Part shown: piece by piece, positions 47,976-57,964 of the stretch
Position numbering within the stretch: position 1 is the stretch's first letter
Layout of the letters: the number at the start of each line of letters is the position of its first letter
Assembly: GCA_026874595.1 (NCBI GenBank)
Contig: CM049321.1
Span: 47,795,797-47,859,796, forward strand
Source: Sipunculus nudus
Taxonomy: Eukaryota > Annelida > Sipuncula > Golfingiida > Sipunculidae
Direction: 5' to 3'
DNA length: 64,000 nucleotides
Position numbers and translations under genes: made by a program
The notes under the pieces: generated by a model
Told to the model about the DNA's origin: nothing
The model's database searches: none
Seen by the model: the letters and a program-made list of their open reading frames with translations, nothing else

Positions 47976-48770
47976 GTATATGTGTTTGGAAATTTTAGGT
48001 CTTCCTAATGGTTATCTCCTTAAAAATGAACAATAGGAACTTATATCCTCTAAATTCATATTTGATGTTGATAATAACAACATCGTCAGTAAGTGACAGT
48101 AGTGGGTAAACCGAAAGTTTAATGATGCATTTTCCTAAGATTAAACCACATATTGATATCTGGAAATGCAAGATATGGATCCAAACGGTAACCACAAAGC
48201 GTAAATAATATGAAATAGTAAGCATCATATGAGAAGGCAATCTTGCCGTATGCATAAAATCTTCAGATTTTTTTAAAGCGTCTCAGCCACCATTTTTTAA
48301 TACTCATCAGCAATATTAAATACAGCGTTTGTCAATGAGTATTATAATTATTTCTTGCCGGTTTCTAAGGAAAAACTATAATTGTTTTTTTTTTCAATTA
48401 CTAAGCTTGCAAATAAGAGTACTTGAATTGATTTGTAAACAGTCTTTCTAGAGCAGGTCATTATAAATTCAGTGACTAAAAACTCTCTCTCTGCTTTGAG
48501 GTCATTATTAATGTTTTTGCATCGTATTTTCTGATCACTTGAAATGTAAAACTTATCAGTGATTTGAGAACTAAAACAGTAGCAGGTAATTTAAATAAAA
48601 GAAACTTAAAAAAAGCAATTTTTGTAAGATTTTTCAATAATGGGTTCATTTCTATATCAAGAGTAATAACTTTATATTATTTAACTTAATACTTATATGA
48701 GAATTTTGAGCAGTACAGCTGTCAGTTTAAATGACAGGTCAACAAAGAAATATGTTTTTTATTAATACAG

Positions 48771-48877
48771 GCGTCGTGCCGATCCCCAAAGCTGAAGGTG
48801 ACTGTGCATACAATAGATACAGTCGTATATATTCGACCTCTTGTTATGAGGAACTAGAATATGCTTGTATGTCCAAA
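48771..48877 (+). pseudogene. Exon B (CTLD1 second half), copy 6
   Basis: Reads VVPIPKAEGDCAYNRYSRIY then STSCYEELEYACMSK. All cysteines are kept. The donor is TCCAAA/GTTGGG with one G fewer than copy 5, so splicing there shifts the frame. Confidence 0.7.
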
Positions 48878-48982
48878 GTTGGGTTTTGCAGCAGAAGTAA
48901 TTTTTTCAGTAAACCGTTTATTTTGTACACAAACATAAACAAATATTAGTATTTAACACGAAATGAGGCCGTATATACATGT

Positions 48983-49287
48983 ATATTATATATATATATA
49001 TATACATACATATATTTATATTTATATATATATATGTTTGAGGATATACTATTATGATGTATGGCATGTATAAGTCATGCTTTTTTATGCAACACATGTT
49101 GTGACACGTATTTTCCTCTTTTTCGGGCTTTAGTATCCTGTATTGGCTGTCATGGGGGAACATGCATTCAAAAAATGGATGTCTGAGTACATTTTATATT
49201 AGAGAAGGTCAATTGGTACAGAGCTTATCATTTGTGTAAAATCTTAGGCTGGGACATGTTAATCCCTAACGTTTATTATATATACGT

Positions 49288-49341
<54 letters not shown>

Positions 49342-49372
49342 CATATATATATATATATTTATATATATATAG
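48983..49372. repeat. (TA)n runs bordering an exon C tandem duplication
   Basis: TA runs at 48,983-49,035 and 49,285-49,372. Each is followed by the same TTTGAGGA.ATACTATTATGA text, which marks the two duplicated units. Confidence 0.8.
49134..49270 (+). pseudogene. Extra truncated exon C, copy 6
   Basis: Starts after CTTTAG and follows exon C closely (CIGCHGGTCIQ), then meets a TGA where copy 5 has TGT, and ends at CCCTAACGT where a (TA)n run begins. The intact exon C follows about 336 nt later. A local tandem duplication with TA-rich borders explains it. Confidence 0.75.
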
Positions 49373-49469
49373 GTTTGAGGAAATACTATTATGACGTATG
49401 GCATGTATAAGTCATGCTTTTTGATGCAACACATGTTGTGACACGTTTTTTCCTTTTTTCGAACTCCAG

Positions 49470-49691
49470 GTTCCTGTATTGGCTGTCATGGAAGAACATG
49501 CATTCAGACAACGGATGCTTGTGTACATTTTATATTAGAGAAGGTAAATTGGTACAGAGCTTATCATTTGTGTAAAACCTTAGGCTGGGACATGTTGATC
49601 CCTAACGTAACATCTTTGAGATCCCCAATGGACGGGCACTCATATTGGATAGGTCTCCAAAAGTCCGAATGGTTTCACGATGGTCAGCCAG
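49470..49691 (+). CDS. Exon C (CTLD2 first half), copy 6
   Basis: CTCCAG/GTTCC start, CAGCCAG/GTAATT end, 222 nt. Reads SCIGCHGRTCIQTTDACVHF and HSYWIGLQKSEWFHDGQP. It is intact. Confidence 0.8.
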
Positions 49692-50025
49692 GTAATTATC
49701 TAATTTTTCATTTGCTATTAAGATACAATTTACTATCCCATATCTCTGCCCAAATCAGAATATTAGCTGCTATCTGCATCAAATATATTTAACTAAAATA
49801 CAAAAAAATCCTTTTAATTTTTTTTAATAAATTATACTTGATCTGTGTTGTTTGTGTTTAGCATATTGTGCATGAGTGTTTTTATAATTTATAAAATTTA
49901 AACAAATATTAACAAAATCCTTTATTTGGAAAAAATGAAGTTTTTCGTTTTAAAGGTAATAAAATAGATTTTTTGTCGAGTGTCAAGGCGAATAACAATA
50001 AAATAATATTACGGTTTTACTGCAG

Positions 50026-50166
50026 TGAGAAATATTAAAGAATTAAAATGGGTACCGCCGGGGAAAGGATATGACAACAACAGCGGCACCTGTGCTGTAA
50101 CTAATAAAACATTTTGGGAACCAGTTTCATGTGACTCTTTCTACGACACCGTTTGTGTCGGCAGTG
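50026..50166 (+). CDS. Exon D (CTLD2 second half), copy 6
   Basis: CTGCAG/TGAGAA start, GGCAGTG/GTGATT end, 141 nt. Reads VRNIKELKWVPPGKGYDNNS, GTCAVTNKTFWEPVSC, FYDTVCVGS. It is open with all cysteines present. Confidence 0.75.
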
Positions 50167-51141
50167 GTGATTATCCTTAAAAAAGATTAAGGAGATTAAA
50201 AAAACTCTTAATTATGATCAGAATTTTACTAAAACTACTCTATTATTTTTCTCTTTTGTCCTTTACCTCAAATAATATAATTATTTTAAAAGGCTTACCT
50301 AAAATTAGCTAGCCTAAAAAAGGGTAGCAATTTTGAAGTTATATTGGAAAAGGATAAATCTACGGGCTGCGGATTTGTCGCATTTTTGAATGGCTAAATT
50401 GAACTTTGAACTGTACATCAAATATGACCATCTTTCATCTTGACTCAATGTCTTCTTAAAAGGCCAGGTAAAGAAATCTCTCTTTCATTATAAATAAAAG
50501 TGTGCCAGTGAGTGTCTTTTAGAGAGCCAAAATAAATTTCCCCAAGCAACCAAACGTTGGAAGAGCACATTTCTGGATCTTTTCTTAGGTAACACTGTAA
50601 AGAGAAAACCACTGCTCAGTTACAGCTATATATTTGTAATTATGAATACCCTCATCAACCAAGCAGACCAGAAAGCAATGTGGAGCCGCGAATCAATCAA
50701 CAGTCATCCTCGATCCTTTTTGTTTTGGCGCAATCATTGACCCATGAAAAATATTATTATATTACCTTGCTTTTGTTTATGAGAGACTAGATTAAAATTA
50801 ATTGTATCTTTGATCTCAACAATTCGGTGGTCGCAAGGCGAGTTCCCCCTTTGTTTCTTTTAAAGACTATATTAATGTAAGTTTGAAGAGTCAAGATTTA
50901 AGCATGCAGCAACACGCATTAATGTTAAAATAGAATAAAAATGTTCTACATTTTATTAAACGAAACAATATTCATAAATAATATTATTTTTGCAAGTTCC
51001 TTTTTTTATATTTATGAAGGATATTTAAAATAGTTCACATGAATATTACAACGACAGTTTTTCATGTAACATATTCGTATTCGGAATGTAAGCCTACATT
51101 AAACATAACCCATTAGACATGATGAAATTCGTAATTTTCAG

Positions 51142-51231
51142 AGGACAGTGATAGCGTGTACAATTCCCATAAAGAAGCTTCGTTTTCACAAAGTAAATCC
51201 GACTCAACATCTGAAGACATATATGACACAA
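51142..51231 (+). CDS. Stalk exon E, copy 6
   Basis: TTTTCAG/AGGAC start, GACACAA/GTGAGA end, 90 nt. Reads EDSDSVYNSHKEASFSQSKS then DSTSEDIYDT. Two codons shorter than in copy 5. Confidence 0.65.
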
Positions 51232-51422
51232 GTGAGATGCTTGTTCCAGGGACTGCATATACCCAAATAGATAGCTAATGCACCAGTTTAATATTTACCA
51301 TTTTACATTTTCTTTTGTGCATGCTATCTTTACACAACAATTGGTAATATTTTCCATCCGGTGTGAATGAGCTTTCATCATTTGTTTAAGCTTGCTACAA
51401 ATTAATCTTCGTCAATACTTGG

Positions 51423-51521
51423 AATGCCGTCGGCAATGTTTACTTTGTTTAAATTAGCAGGGATCGAAATATTCATGATAATGACAATATTTACTTTAAT
51501 GTCTGTAAGACGTGACAGTAA
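51423..51521 (+). pseudogene. TM-like exon, copy 6
   Basis: Open frame GMPSAMFTLFKLAGIEIFMI then MTIFTLMSVRRD, with a GTAAGT at the end. The AG acceptor of copy 5 is replaced (TCAATACTTGG instead of TCACAGGGG), and Lys and Glu now sit inside the helix. Confidence 0.55.
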
Positions 51522-52848
51522 GTGGGTCCAGAAATAGGCATGAGGACCTGGGAAGAATAAAAAGACAATACTTCAGAAGTTTACTGTAAAATTGGAGGAT
51601 CTATGAATAAAGTATTTTGCGTGTATTATTAAATGATTCAGTTGCCCAGTTTGGTCCTTGTCTTCGTAGTAGCCGAAGAAGATTTTATATGAATGAATAT
51701 ATTTTTTAATTCTGGTTTAAAGGCCTCCGGCCCACAGAACCAATGAGAAGTACAACTGCACTTGTTTATATATATATGCAAACATTACATCAACAATATA
51801 ATAAATACAAAAAAATAAATGAATAATAAATAAGAAATACAAAAATCTTGCATGCATTAGATTATGCGGAAACGTAGATATTCAATGAAATATAGTATAT
51901 TATTAAATTAAATAATAAAAATAATACTCATAATAATAATAATACCAATAAAAAGAATGATTCAATGATAGCATAATACACTCCAAATGCCCCTAATGCA
52001 AGCAGTACACAGAAAAAAAAATACATAGCATTCAAAATACATAAAAGCAATTAATACAATGCATAACCTTACAATAAATAAGAATAAGATAAAAATAAGA
52101 TAAACAAAAATAATGCAATGATACCATAATACACTTCGAAGAGCCTAATACAAATTGTACAAACGACAATACACATTAATACAAAATACATAATACAAAT
52201 AAAAATGAGAAAAAACAAAACAAAAAAAAAACCATACAGATAAAGAGAACTGATGCGATAGCAGCTCATTACACTTCACTAGATCCTTATACAAAAAATT
52301 GGAAATTAAGGAATAACAAGAATATGTGACAAAAATTAACACTTAATGCATACCATATACATGCAATAAAAAAAAAGAGTTTATACTCACAAAGAACTGT
52401 ATTTATGAGAGTAATCGACAAGTATATAAATATTTCTTATTTACACATGAAAAATTCATTTTAGGGCGAACAAATCATGACAGATTGAACATGTTTCATA
52501 ATATGATCATTTGTTTTGAAAATATTCATCTGTGAATTACTGGACATACAAACATATTGCATCCATTATTTGTATTCAAATATTAGCCACCATTAAATAG
52601 AAACATAATCTATGATAGATGTACATTCTTACATTTTAACGGTTCTACTCTCTTAACACACTGGTTTCACTGCATAAATGACTGATTGAACCGGGTTCCA
52701 GTTTATTTTCATTTATGCACACGAGTAGGCATAAAGCTTAAGAAATAAATATATAAATACATATATATAGGAAGATACCATTATACTTTAAGGAGAGAAC
52801 ATTATACATAGTGTATCTTTAACATATTGGGTATAGTAATAGGTCCCT

Positions 52849-55800
52849 TTAATTAATTCCTTGGGCTAAATAGACTTTCCTTTTCTCAGTTGCCCAATAA
52901 ATGTATAAGGCCAGACTGTTTATAACTTGTATGTTACTGCTGGACATCAGAAATGTAAAGTTATCCATACCAGCTCCTGTTATTTCATTTTCTATATATT
53001 TTCTCCTGATAATATTGTATAATCCACATTCCATAATAAAATGATTTTAATCTTCAACAATATTAAAACCTTTATTGAAACAATATGTGCATAACCGGTT
53101 CTCTCTAGGTGTTTTATGTCTTCTCCCCATTTCCACTTCTAAATCATGTATTGAGCATCTGAACCTGGCCAGGTACAGTATGTTCCTTTTTTGGGGTATA
53201 CATGTTAAGTATTTTTCTATTTCCAACACTGATTTAAAATGCCCATATGTTTTGAGTCGCTTGTTATTAGTTATTTGTTGGTGCCATTCCTGTATACCAA
53301 TGTCCCTTATTCTTTGTCTAAATTCTCGAATAAATTTATTACAATCACCTACATCCTGAAAAATCCACACATACCCAAACCCATATCTGTATAAAATTTC
53401 TTTCACCTTAGTTGCCCAGTTAATTCTTCCTGACGTGTCCATTTGATACAAACAATAATATGCTTGTTTGGGTAAACGTCCGTTTTGCATATATAATATT
53501 TTCACCCAGTACAATATTACCTTTATTATACCCTTGAGCTTTAAAGGTAACCTGCCATATTCACCTAACACAGCAGGGTTAGGAGCCGCTGAATTTAAAT
53601 GGAGTAAGCTTTTACAAAATTTATTTTGTACCCTCTCTATTTCCTCACAGATATTCCACCCCCATATTTCACTTCCATAAAAGAGTACGGACTCCACCAT
53701 CATATCAAACATATAAAAAAGTTGTTGTGGTGTAACATATTTGCATTTCAGCCAGTATCTTTTTATCATCCCAACTGCTTTCTGTGCCTGATTTACCTGG
53801 TATTTTTGTGTTTTGTTCCATTTTCCAAAACTTGTGTATATGGTCCCAAGGTATTTATAATGACTTGTTACCTGGATGTCATTTCCCATAAATTTCCACC
53901 TTTCATTATTTTTAACCCTGCCACCATTCCTAAATACCATGACTTTTGTTTTATTCAGATTGACTTTCATACCATACTTCAGACAGAATTTTTCTAGAGT
54001 TTCTATATGCCTTTGTAACTGACCAACTGTATCGCCAAACAGCACTATATCATCTGCATACATTAATAAAGATAGGTTTGGCATTTCTTCCGATAAGAAT
54101 ATACCCCTATTGTTAGATTGTTTAATTAGTAGATTGAGTTCATTCATAAACAAAGTAAATAATGTGGGGCTGATCATGCATCCTTGCCTTGTGCCAGTTT
54201 GACACTCAAAATATGTTGTTAATCCATTTTCTGTTAGAATGCATGAACTTAGTTTAGAATATAAGATTCAACAGTCATATAAAAGTTTCCAGAAATTCCG
54301 TTTTTTAACAATACATATTTTAAAACATTGTGATTTATGCTGTCAAAAGCCTTGGAAAAATCGACATACAATACATATACTCTTCCTTTTTGTCTGGAAA
54401 TGTATTTTTTTATCACTGCCATGAGTGTGAACATATTGTCTATTGTACATCTTCCTTTTCGAAACCCTGCTTGCTCCTCTGCTAAAATATCTCTTTCATC
54501 TAACCAGCTTATAAACCTGTTATTCATAATTTTACAAAATATTTTACCTATACAGTTTAATAAAGAAATTCCTCTGTAGTTGTTTACATCTTCAGTATCG
54601 CCACTCTTATACAGAGGCATAATAATAGCTTTGGCCCAGTCCCCTGGATATGTTGAATGTTTAAACACACCGTTAAAAAGTGCATGCAACAATGGCAGTA
54701 ATTTATCTATGAAATCTTTAAAAAATTCTGTTACCAGTCCATCAGGTCCAGGTGCTTTACCTGATTTCATTTGTTCAACCACAGTTCTTATTTCTGTAAA
54801 AGTTATTTCCTTGTTTAAAGTTATATTTTCTGGACCTGTAAGGTATTTAGCATCTGAATTCAACACCTTTATAACCTCCTGCTCAAATATAGGATCTAAC
54901 TTTATCTGATTATCTTCTAGGAGATTGTTAAAATAATCAAACCATTTTTGTTTTGAAATATTATTTTTTCTCTGTGTGCCTCTCCTGATATTTTTCATAG
55001 TGCGCCACATTTCATTGGTGGTCTGACAGGATGAAATCTGTCCTGTTGTTTTCTTCTCATACAGTTCACTTTTAAATTTACAGGTTTTTTTAAAATGTTC
55101 CTTCTTTCTTTGATAGTCAATAAAATCATTTTTACTATCAGTCAATCTAAACTTATTTAAAGCTTTATATTTCTCAATTCTTGCAGACTCACATGTCACA
55201 TCCCACCATCCTGGTTGTTTGATACACTTCCTTTTAGAATTGGTCTTCTTTAAATATGTATTTTCTGCAATGTGCTGCAAAATTTGTGCTAATGTTTTGG
55301 CAGCCTTGTTAGGGTCATTGTTAACAATACCGTAAAAAACACTAAGCATTTCTTTAACTGTGTTATCTTCATCCCAACAGTAGTTATTAGCTTTTCTGTT
55401 TCTATACTGTACCCACATAATTTCTTCCTTATTATCCAAATTAATACTTGAATTTGTATTTGTTGTTATCACCATTTCCGCTGTCACTGGAAAATGGTCT
55501 GACATGTCCATATTTAACACTGTCAGTTTATTAAATTTAGAGTATAACCCTGAACTAACAATTATGTAATCAATTTGGCTCTTGCCAATAGATGAACAAT
55601 ATGTGTAATCACCTTGCACATCTGGTTTGATTCGACCATTTAATATTCTTAAATTAAGCATTATGCATAACTCTTGTAGTGATTTGCCAAAATTATTGAC
55701 TGTTTGATCCTTACTGTTTCTCTTTATTCTAAAATTATCTTCTAGGTATGCAGATATTCCTAAATATTTAATATCATCATCTTCCAGATAATCTTGCAGA

Positions 55801-56678
55801 TATCCCATTCTGGCATTAAAGTCCCCCATCATTATTATATCCAAATCACCATATTCACATAACAATTCATATATAATATTTTCTAGTCTAATAATGCCTT
55901 TATCCTCTTCAAAAACACTGTATACAGCTGAATATTCAGGTGCAATATATACAGACAGTAATAAAACATCTTTCAACAGTCCCATTTTATCCCCTTTTAA
56001 AATAAATATCAACATATCTGTATACCTGGTTATGACAGTTTTAACATAATCTTTAAAGCAGTTTTTCACATAAACCACTATACCCCCACGTTTTACATTT
56101 ATATCCCTCACTGAGGCGTAGCCTGTATACCCATAGAATGAGCCCCTAAATTCTTGTGAATTTTCTGCCCATGTTTCAACAACTGTGATCACATCATTTT
56201 TTAAGAAAAGAGCTCTCAATTCATTTTGCCATATGTGTTTTCTGAGACCATTTGCATTCCTGGTTAGTAACCTAAAAGGTATCTTATCAATGTGATAACT
56301 TACTACTGTAGAATCTCTCTTAACTAACGTATTGGTCAAAAACTCACCACTTTTTGTTGAGTCTATGTTAGTAGACTGGCCATCAGTTCTGGTTCCCCCT
56401 TTTAAGGTTTTAGTAAGAGTGCAAGACTGTGCGCTGTGCAAAAATGTCAATGAATCACCTGAAACACATGAGACAGAAACATTATTACTATCACCATCAT
56501 TATAATGATATAGCTCCTCTTCAGCAACAGTAATATCATTAACATTATTCACTGGAGAATTCAAATTAATAACATTATTACAAAGATTTGAAACATTTTG
56601 GCTATTGGAATTAACACGTTGTAACTGAGAATTGAAGGAGGCATGTTCATTACACATAGTAACCTTGTCTTCAGACAA
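52849..56678 (-). pseudogene. LINE ORF2: endonuclease and reverse transcriptase, two breaks
   Basis: The open frame starts at 56,678 (its first ATG is at 56,657). Endonuclease: IPFRLLTRNANGLRKHIWQN, VVETWAENS, MMGDFNARMG and MSDHFPV, the APE-type active-site motifs. RT: GKAPGPDGLVTEFFKDFI, NNYRGISLLNCIGKIFCKI, AGFRKGRCTIDNM, YVDFSKAFDSINH, then a one-base frameshift near 54,250, TGTRQGCMISPTLFTLFMNE, and LLMYADDIVLFGD with the catalytic YADD. The C-terminus has YLGTIYTSFGKWN and a Cys/His part (RLCTYCFNKGFN). A TAA near 53,045 precedes the final HFIMECGLYN part, which ends at 52,849. The enzyme would nick target DNA and copy the element RNA, but this copy is dead. Confidence 0.88.
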
Positions 56679-56717
56679 TGAGAAATTATTAACGGTTCTA
56701 GGGCTTTGGCCACAACC

Positions 56718-57680
56718 CTATTTGCTTGTGTCAGTGTCACTAATGCTAAACGCCCCTCTTGTCACATTTCTTGTTTCTTTGAGTTTTTGCACACAGTTTT
56801 GCTCTTCGTTCCACTTATAAACCTCACTTTCAATGACAAGTTTGTCGTATCTTAATGATGCTTTCAGTCCCCCTTCAATAGCCTCTGTCAACTTGACTTT
56901 CAGATTACGTCTGACATGCCTGATATGTTCTGCAAAGTCCTCTTGTATAAAGATAGGTGATTTCTTGTTTCTGAAAGTCTTGCGTGCATTCTGCAGAACA
57001 AGGTCCTTGTCCTTATAGCGCTCAAACTTGACTATCACTGGTCTGGGTTTACCACTTTCATTCCATGGAAGTCTGTGAGCCCGGTCGATGTTTATATTGG
57101 TTTCCTCATCTTTCATATTTAACTTTTCCCTAATCACTTCTCTAACTTTCTCTTCACACTGCTCCCAACTTTCCCTACCATTCTCCTCCTCTAGTCCATA
57201 AACTATCAGGTTATTTCTCCTTAATTGTTCCTCATGTTTATTAACCTTGGTCTTTAATCTTTTGTTTTCTTGCTGTAACTGTTCTATTTTGGATTCCATA
57301 TCTGACATTTTCTTTTGCATAATGTCTAACTGACTCAAAATATCTTCTAATCTATTCTGTGTTCCCTGCTTTGACTGTTTTGTTACCTGTTTACCTGGGG
57401 TGACAGTGTCTTTACTTGACACCTCCTGTTCTTGTATGTTCACGTCAATTATGTCTTGCCTACTGGCCGTCACACTTAATTCCCCACTTTCAGATCTATT
57501 TAATCTTGCCTGTGTTGCTCTGAATGTTCTCTGTTGCCCTTGGTTGTCTGTTTTATCCTTTGCCCCTGTCGGTGGCGGGCCTGGGTTAGTTTCGACATCC
57601 CCACTGCACATGAGCGTCAGGGCGATAATGAGTGCAGTTGCTATACAAACACGTACATGTGTACATGGCAACACCAACAT
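56718..57680 (-). CDS. LINE ORF1 protein with N-terminal 2A-like motif
   Basis: 320 residues, ATG at 57,680. Residues 1-25 are hydrophobic (MLVLPCTHVRVCIATALIIA), then SGDVETNPGP at 26-35 matches the 2A consensus D(V/I)ExNPGP, with the skip expected between Gly34 and Pro35 (codons at about 57,576-57,581). Residues 36-105 are polar, 107-152 form a coiled coil (LSQLDIMQKKMSDMESKIEQ), and 155-290 show the L1 ORF1p RRM and C-terminal domain (RRNNLIVYGLEE, IDRAHRLP, RPVIVKFERYKDKDLVLQNA, FIQEDF). In L1 this protein trimerises and binds the element RNA. The frame is uninterrupted. Confidence 0.9.
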   Translation of the reverse strand: MLVLPCTHVRVCIATALIIALTLMCSGDVETNPGPPPTGAKDKTDNQGQQRTFRATQARLNRSESGELSVTASRQDIIDVNIQEQEVSSKDTVTPGKQVTKQSKQGTQNRLEDILSQLDIMQKKMSDMESKIEQLQQENKRLKTKVNKHEEQLRRNNLIVYGLEEENGRESWEQCEEKVREVIREKLNMKDEETNINIDRAHRLPWNESGKPRPVIVKFERYKDKDLVLQNARKTFRNKKSPIFIQEDFAEHIRHVRRNLKVKLTEAIEGGLKASLRYDKLVIESEVYKWNEEQNCVQKLKETRNVTRGAFSISDTDTSK

Positions 57681-57880
57681 GGGGGCTCTCCATCGAATTT
57701 GTTTGCGGGGCCCTGGTCCATACAGACCAATACGGGCTCAATACATTTCTAAGCTGACTCCCATTAGTCACACTAGGTTCTATTTCAATAAACAGACAGT
57801 TTTTAATATCTGGTTTGGAGTTTTTAGTATATTATTTACCTATATCAGCGGGAGCTCTTGAGCAAACCTTCTCACTCCTT

Positions 57881-57920
57881 TCTCACCAGGTGGCGCCCCC
57901 TCTCACCAGGTGGCGCCCCC
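57881..57920. promoter_or_regulatory. Two tandem CTCF-like 20-mers at the LINE 5' end
   Basis: TCTCACCAGGTGGCGCCCCC occurs twice in a row, followed by a partial third (TCTCACCTCTCGCCC). TCACCAGGTGGCGC fits 13 of 14 positions of the vertebrate CTCF core CCACYAGRKGGCRS. It lies in the presumed 5' UTR/promoter of the LINE, so it may be a regulatory tandem monomer. Confidence 0.4.
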
Positions 57921-57964
57921 TCTCACCTCTCGCCCTCTAATAATAATATACTGTTATTAAAAAG

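Larger units (their letters stand above)
47636..51530 (+). pseudogene. Receptor copy 6: close paralogue of copy 5, damaged
   Basis: Modules: signal peptide 47,636-47,699; A 47,805-47,975; B 48,771-48,877; broken extra C 49,134-49,270; C 49,470-49,691; D 50,026-50,166; stalk 51,142-51,231; TM about 51,423-51,521. The signal peptide has an internal TAA and its donor is AT instead of GT. Exon B has lost a G at its donor and the TM acceptor AG is gone. Exons A, C, D and E are open and very similar to copy 5. Probably a young pseudogene, unless another first exon is used. Confidence 0.7.
51691..57945 (-). mobile_element. Nearly full-length LINE with ORF1, ORF2 and UTRs
   Basis: Minus strand. 5' UTR about 57,945-57,681, ORF1 57,680-56,718, ORF2 56,678-52,849, then a long A/T-rich 3' UTR ending near 51,691 in TATTCATTC-like sequence. 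A second 3' end of the same family lies at 62,696-64,000, and a rearranged copy lies at 36,418-41,140. It has APE-type endonuclease and RT domains and an L1-type ORF1. I place it in the broad CR1/L1-Tx1 range without naming a clade. One frameshift and one nonsense codon in ORF2 make it inactive. No target-site duplication could be fixed. Confidence 0.85.

Noticed and set aside
45395-51231. EAIYDT/EDIYDT in exon E as a signalling tyrosine motif
   Set aside because: Exon E lies before the TM exon in every copy, so the tyrosine would be extracellular. It also lacks a hydrophobic residue at +3.
54337-57861. Plus-strand open frames across the 51.7-57.9 kb LINE
   Set aside because: They are antisense shadows of ORF1 and ORF2.
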